Positions 14,983-16,100 of a stretch of 16,100 nt of DNA are shown piece after piece. Both the position numbers and the translations under genes were made by a program. Every line of letters begins with the position of its first letter. Positions within the stretch are counted from its first letter, which is position 1. Origin of the DNA: Bacteroidales bacterium UBA4230 (GTDB lineage: Bacteria; Bacteroidota; Bacteroidia; Bacteroidales; UBA932); NCBI GenBank assembly GCA_002395605.1, contig DGXO01000006.1, forward strand, positions 1 to 16,100. The letters run 5' to 3'. The notes under the pieces were generated by a model that saw nothing but the letters and a program-made list of their open reading frames with translations, was not told the DNA's origin and did no database searches.

Positions 14983-15660
14983 TTACTCACTGAATTTCTT
15001 TCCGGCATTCCAGGCACCGCCGACGACGTCTCCGATGGAGCGGTAGCACATTCCAGCTGCGTCAAAGACAATGGGCTGGAGCTTTGCAAGGTCCACCTTT
15101 CCGTCTGTAAGGATACTTTCATCGGCACTCTGGTTCACAACCTCACCTACAAGGATGCCGTCCTTCCAACTTACCACCTTGCATTCAAGGGTAAGAGGAT
15201 ACTCGTTGATGATGGGGGCGTCCACGTTGGGGCTGGGCGTTACGGTGAAGCCCACGCGGGCTACCTTGTCCGGCACCTGATTGCCGCTCACAATGCCAAG
15301 GTAGTCGGATTCGGCCACGGTGTGGATATCTGCGAAACTGACGGTGAACGCACCTGTAAGTTCCAGGTTCTCAGTGGTTTTATGCTTGGAAAGGGAGATT
15401 ACTATCTGCTTGGCGTCGTACTGTCCGGCCCAGGCAGCCATCATGACGTCCGGGGTGTGATTTGCATCCCAGGTGGCTATCATCACGCAGGGCTGAGGGG
15501 TGGTTACAAGGGCATGGTTGGGGCCGAAATTCTTGCGGCCGGCAACTTCCTTCAGTGGTTCATTGCTTGTCATGGTATCTGTGTTTTGATTATTTGCACT
15601 TTTGCAACCCGCGGCCATAAGGATCACCGCCATGGCTGCCGCTAAAAAACTCTTTTTCAT
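14983..15660 (-). CDS. Flavin-reductase-like (FMN split-barrel) lipoprotein
   Basis: This 225-residue protein has a lipoprotein signal (MKKSFLAAAMAVILMAAGC, Cys19) and a ~180-residue domain resembling the flavin reductase/FMN-binding split-barrel family: QPCVMIATWD..PDVMMAAWAGQYD near 56-82, KHKTTENLELTGAFTVSF near 92-109, and a C-terminal LQPIVFD..YRSIGDVVGGAWNAGKKF. Cytosolic members start near residue 42, so the lipid-anchor segment is an addition. Residues after Cys19 (KSANN) lack the acidic patch of Bacteroidota surface-export signals, so anchoring on the periplasmic side is more likely. If it binds FMN it could serve periplasmic redox chemistry; this is inference. Upstream, TATCTTTA (minus strand, 15688-15681) is a near-fit -7 box 20 nt before the ATG, without a clear -33. 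It precedes the metallopeptidase gene by 20 bp. Confidence 0.82.
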   Translation of the reverse strand: MKKSFLAAAMAVILMAAGCKSANNQNTDTMTSNEPLKEVAGRKNFGPNHALVTTPQPCVMIATWDANHTPDVMMAAWAGQYDAKQIVISLSKHKTTENLELTGAFTVSFADIHTVAESDYLGIVSGNQVPDKVARVGFTVTPSPNVDAPIINEYPLTLECKVVSWKDGILVGEVVNQSADESILTDGKVDLAKLQPIVFDAAGMCYRSIGDVVGGAWNAGKKFSE

Positions 15661-15705
15661 ACAATCTTACTTTTATGTTGTAAAGATAGCAAAAAAACAA
15701 AAAAA

Positions 15706-15722
15706 CCAGGCGAACTGCCTGG
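15706..15722 (-). terminator. Intrinsic terminator of the tRNA-Arg gene
   Basis: A 6-bp stem (CCAGGC, 15706-15711; GCCTGG, 15717-15722) with a 5-nt loop is followed on the minus strand by seven T. It lies 7 nt after the tRNA 3' end, the normal place for a tRNA terminator. Read the other way it is followed by CTTTTT and might also act on plus-strand transcripts. Confidence 0.7.
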
Positions 15723-15729
15723 CTTTTTC

Positions 15730-15777
15730 TGTAGCCCCACGAGGAATCGAACCTCGATTTAAAGTTTAGGAAACTTC
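15730..15777 (-). pseudogene. 3' fragment of tRNA-Arg (anticodon CCU), probable attachment site
   Basis: Read on the minus strand, the parts fit in order: anticodon stem GAAGT/ACTTT (last pair G-U), loop TTCCTAA with anticodon CCT (15770-15768), 4-nt variable loop AAAT, T-stem CGAGG/CCTCG with loop TTCGATT, acceptor strand TGGGGCT, discriminator A and CA. A D-arm and the matching 5' acceptor strand (AGCCCCA) are absent from the preceding sequence, which instead becomes AT-rich. A 3' tRNA half beginning in the anticodon stem is what a tyrosine-recombinase element leaves at one end after integrating into a tRNA gene. The intact tRNA would be at the far end of the element, beyond the window. Confidence 0.75.
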
Positions 15778-15779
15778 CG

Positions 15780-15793
15780 TTGCAAGCTTGCAA
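15780..15793. repeat. 14-bp perfect palindrome at the tRNA junction
   Basis: TTGCAAGCTTGCAA reads the same on both strands and begins 3 bp from the end of the tRNA-derived sequence. Its position just inside the presumed element suggests a recombinase or regulator site, though chance cannot be excluded. Confidence 0.5.
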
Positions 15794-15837
15794 TTAGTTG
15801 TATTTCAATTTAATACAAAAAAATCTAAAATTTGGGT

Positions 15838-15857
15838 ACAACAATGGGACAACAATG
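15838..15857. repeat. Short direct repeat near the element end
   Basis: ACAACAATG occurs at 15838-15846 and 15849-15857, an 11-bp step (about one helical turn), just downstream of the ATPase stop. This resembles arm-type sites of tyrosine recombinases in spacing only; no consensus can be confirmed. Confidence 0.45.
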
Positions 15858-16100
15858 TCAATATAAGAACCCAAACAACCAAAGCGGAATCTTATTCCCA
15901 CGGCCGAATTCTACGCCGTCAATGGCTAAAAAACTATTATCTATATCCTTTATTTGTTCAAAGCTCTTTCCGGGACCTCCTACTTCAAACAGGTACTTTT
16001 CGTCCACCAGAAAATCGCCTTTGGATGGATAATATACGTTGCAGACTCTGCTCAGCTGATTGTAGAAGAAGGACTCCCGGATGGTTCCAATCTCCGGGTT
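15858..16100 (-). CDS. AAA ATPase of the Bacteroidota DUF4143-like group, C-terminal end
   Basis: Only the last 80 residues lie in the window, ending at a TGA at 15858-15860. The fragment contains RESFFYNQL, YPSKGDFLVDEKYLFEVGG, KSFEQIKDI and the closing GNKIPLWLFGFLY. I recognise this C-terminus from predicted ATPases (COG1373-like, AAA domain plus C-terminal DUF4143-type region) that occur in many copies in Bacteroidota genomes. The Walker motifs are beyond the right edge. It is the gene nearest the tRNA junction inside the presumed integrated element and reads toward the junction. Function of the group is not settled. It is a different gene from the ATPase at the left edge, where only an N-terminus is visible, so the two cannot be compared here. 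Confidence 0.75.
   Translation of the reverse strand, partial: NPEIGTIRESFFYNQLSRVCNVYYPSKGDFLVDEKYLFEVGGPGKSFEQIKDIDNSFLAIDGVEFGRGNKIPLWLFGFLY

Larger units (their letters stand above)
15778..16100. mobile_element. Probable end of an element integrated at tRNA-Arg(CCU)
   Basis: The boundary is set by the tRNA 3' fragment. From here on the DNA is visibly richer in A and T than the rest of the window. It starts with a 14-bp palindrome (15780-15793) and a short direct repeat (15838-15857), then an ATPase gene end. No integrase, relaxase or phage gene is visible in the 323 bases available, so element type and length are unknown. Confidence 0.5.

Noticed and set aside
15730..15857. A complete tRNA-Arg gene
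   Set aside because: No D-arm or 5' acceptor strand occurs before the anticodon stem; only the 3' half fits.
1..16100. CRISPR array, complete insertion sequence or toxin-antitoxin pair
   Set aside because: No regularly spaced repeat series, transposase or small toxin/antitoxin gene pair is visible on either strand.

Overview
The window looks like a chromosomal segment of a gut-type Bacteroidota bacterium, most likely Bacteroidales. The reasons are: promoters of the Bacteroidota type (TTTG near -33 and TAnnTTTG near -7); a short bS21 gene with an unusually strong Shine-Dalgarno sequence while the other genes have none; a secreted GH92 alpha-mannosidase carrying an F5/8-type C domain; and large EF-hand/membrane and AAA ATPase proteins of Bacteroidota type. 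Most of the window is GC-rich; the last ~320 bases are clearly more AT-rich. These are readings by eye, without database searches.

Layout, left to right. (1) Bases 1-2417, minus strand: a 727-residue membrane protein with an EF-hand loop, followed 2 bp later by the start of an ATPase that runs off the left edge. (2) Bases 2440-2770: two overlapping divergent promoters, rpsU (plus strand) and a bidirectional terminator. (3) Bases 2841-11287, minus strand: a compact run in transcription order of a 704-residue anchored exported protein, an acyl-CoA ligase, a dCMP-deaminase-like enzyme, an S41 C-terminal processing protease, then dnaX (with its own promoter) and lptB. (4) Bases 11294-14076: a divergent promoter region and the GH92 gene on the plus strand, which carries a palindromic repeat inserted in frame. 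(5) Bases 14096-15660, minus strand: a YpfJ-type zinc metallopeptidase and a flavin-reductase-like lipoprotein. (6) Bases 15706-16100: a 3' fragment of tRNA-Arg(CCU) with its terminator, then AT-rich DNA with the C-terminal end of another AAA ATPase. I read this as the end of an element integrated into the tRNA gene.

The minus-strand run mixes envelope maintenance (LptB for lipopolysaccharide export, the CtpA-like protease, the anchored exported protein), lipid activation, pyrimidine metabolism and DNA replication (DnaX). This looks like a housekeeping neighbourhood rather than a single pathway. The accessory parts are the GH92 gene and the right-hand tRNA junction.

The least expected signal is regulatory. 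Two promoters (dnaX and the 704-residue protein) each have the start codon 6 nt after the -7 box, implying nearly leaderless mRNA. Each also has a pair of dyad-symmetric elements with centres exactly 85 and 137 bp upstream of the start codon (52 bp apart), although the dyad sequences differ. I found no defence system, CRISPR array, complete insertion sequence or complete tRNA gene.
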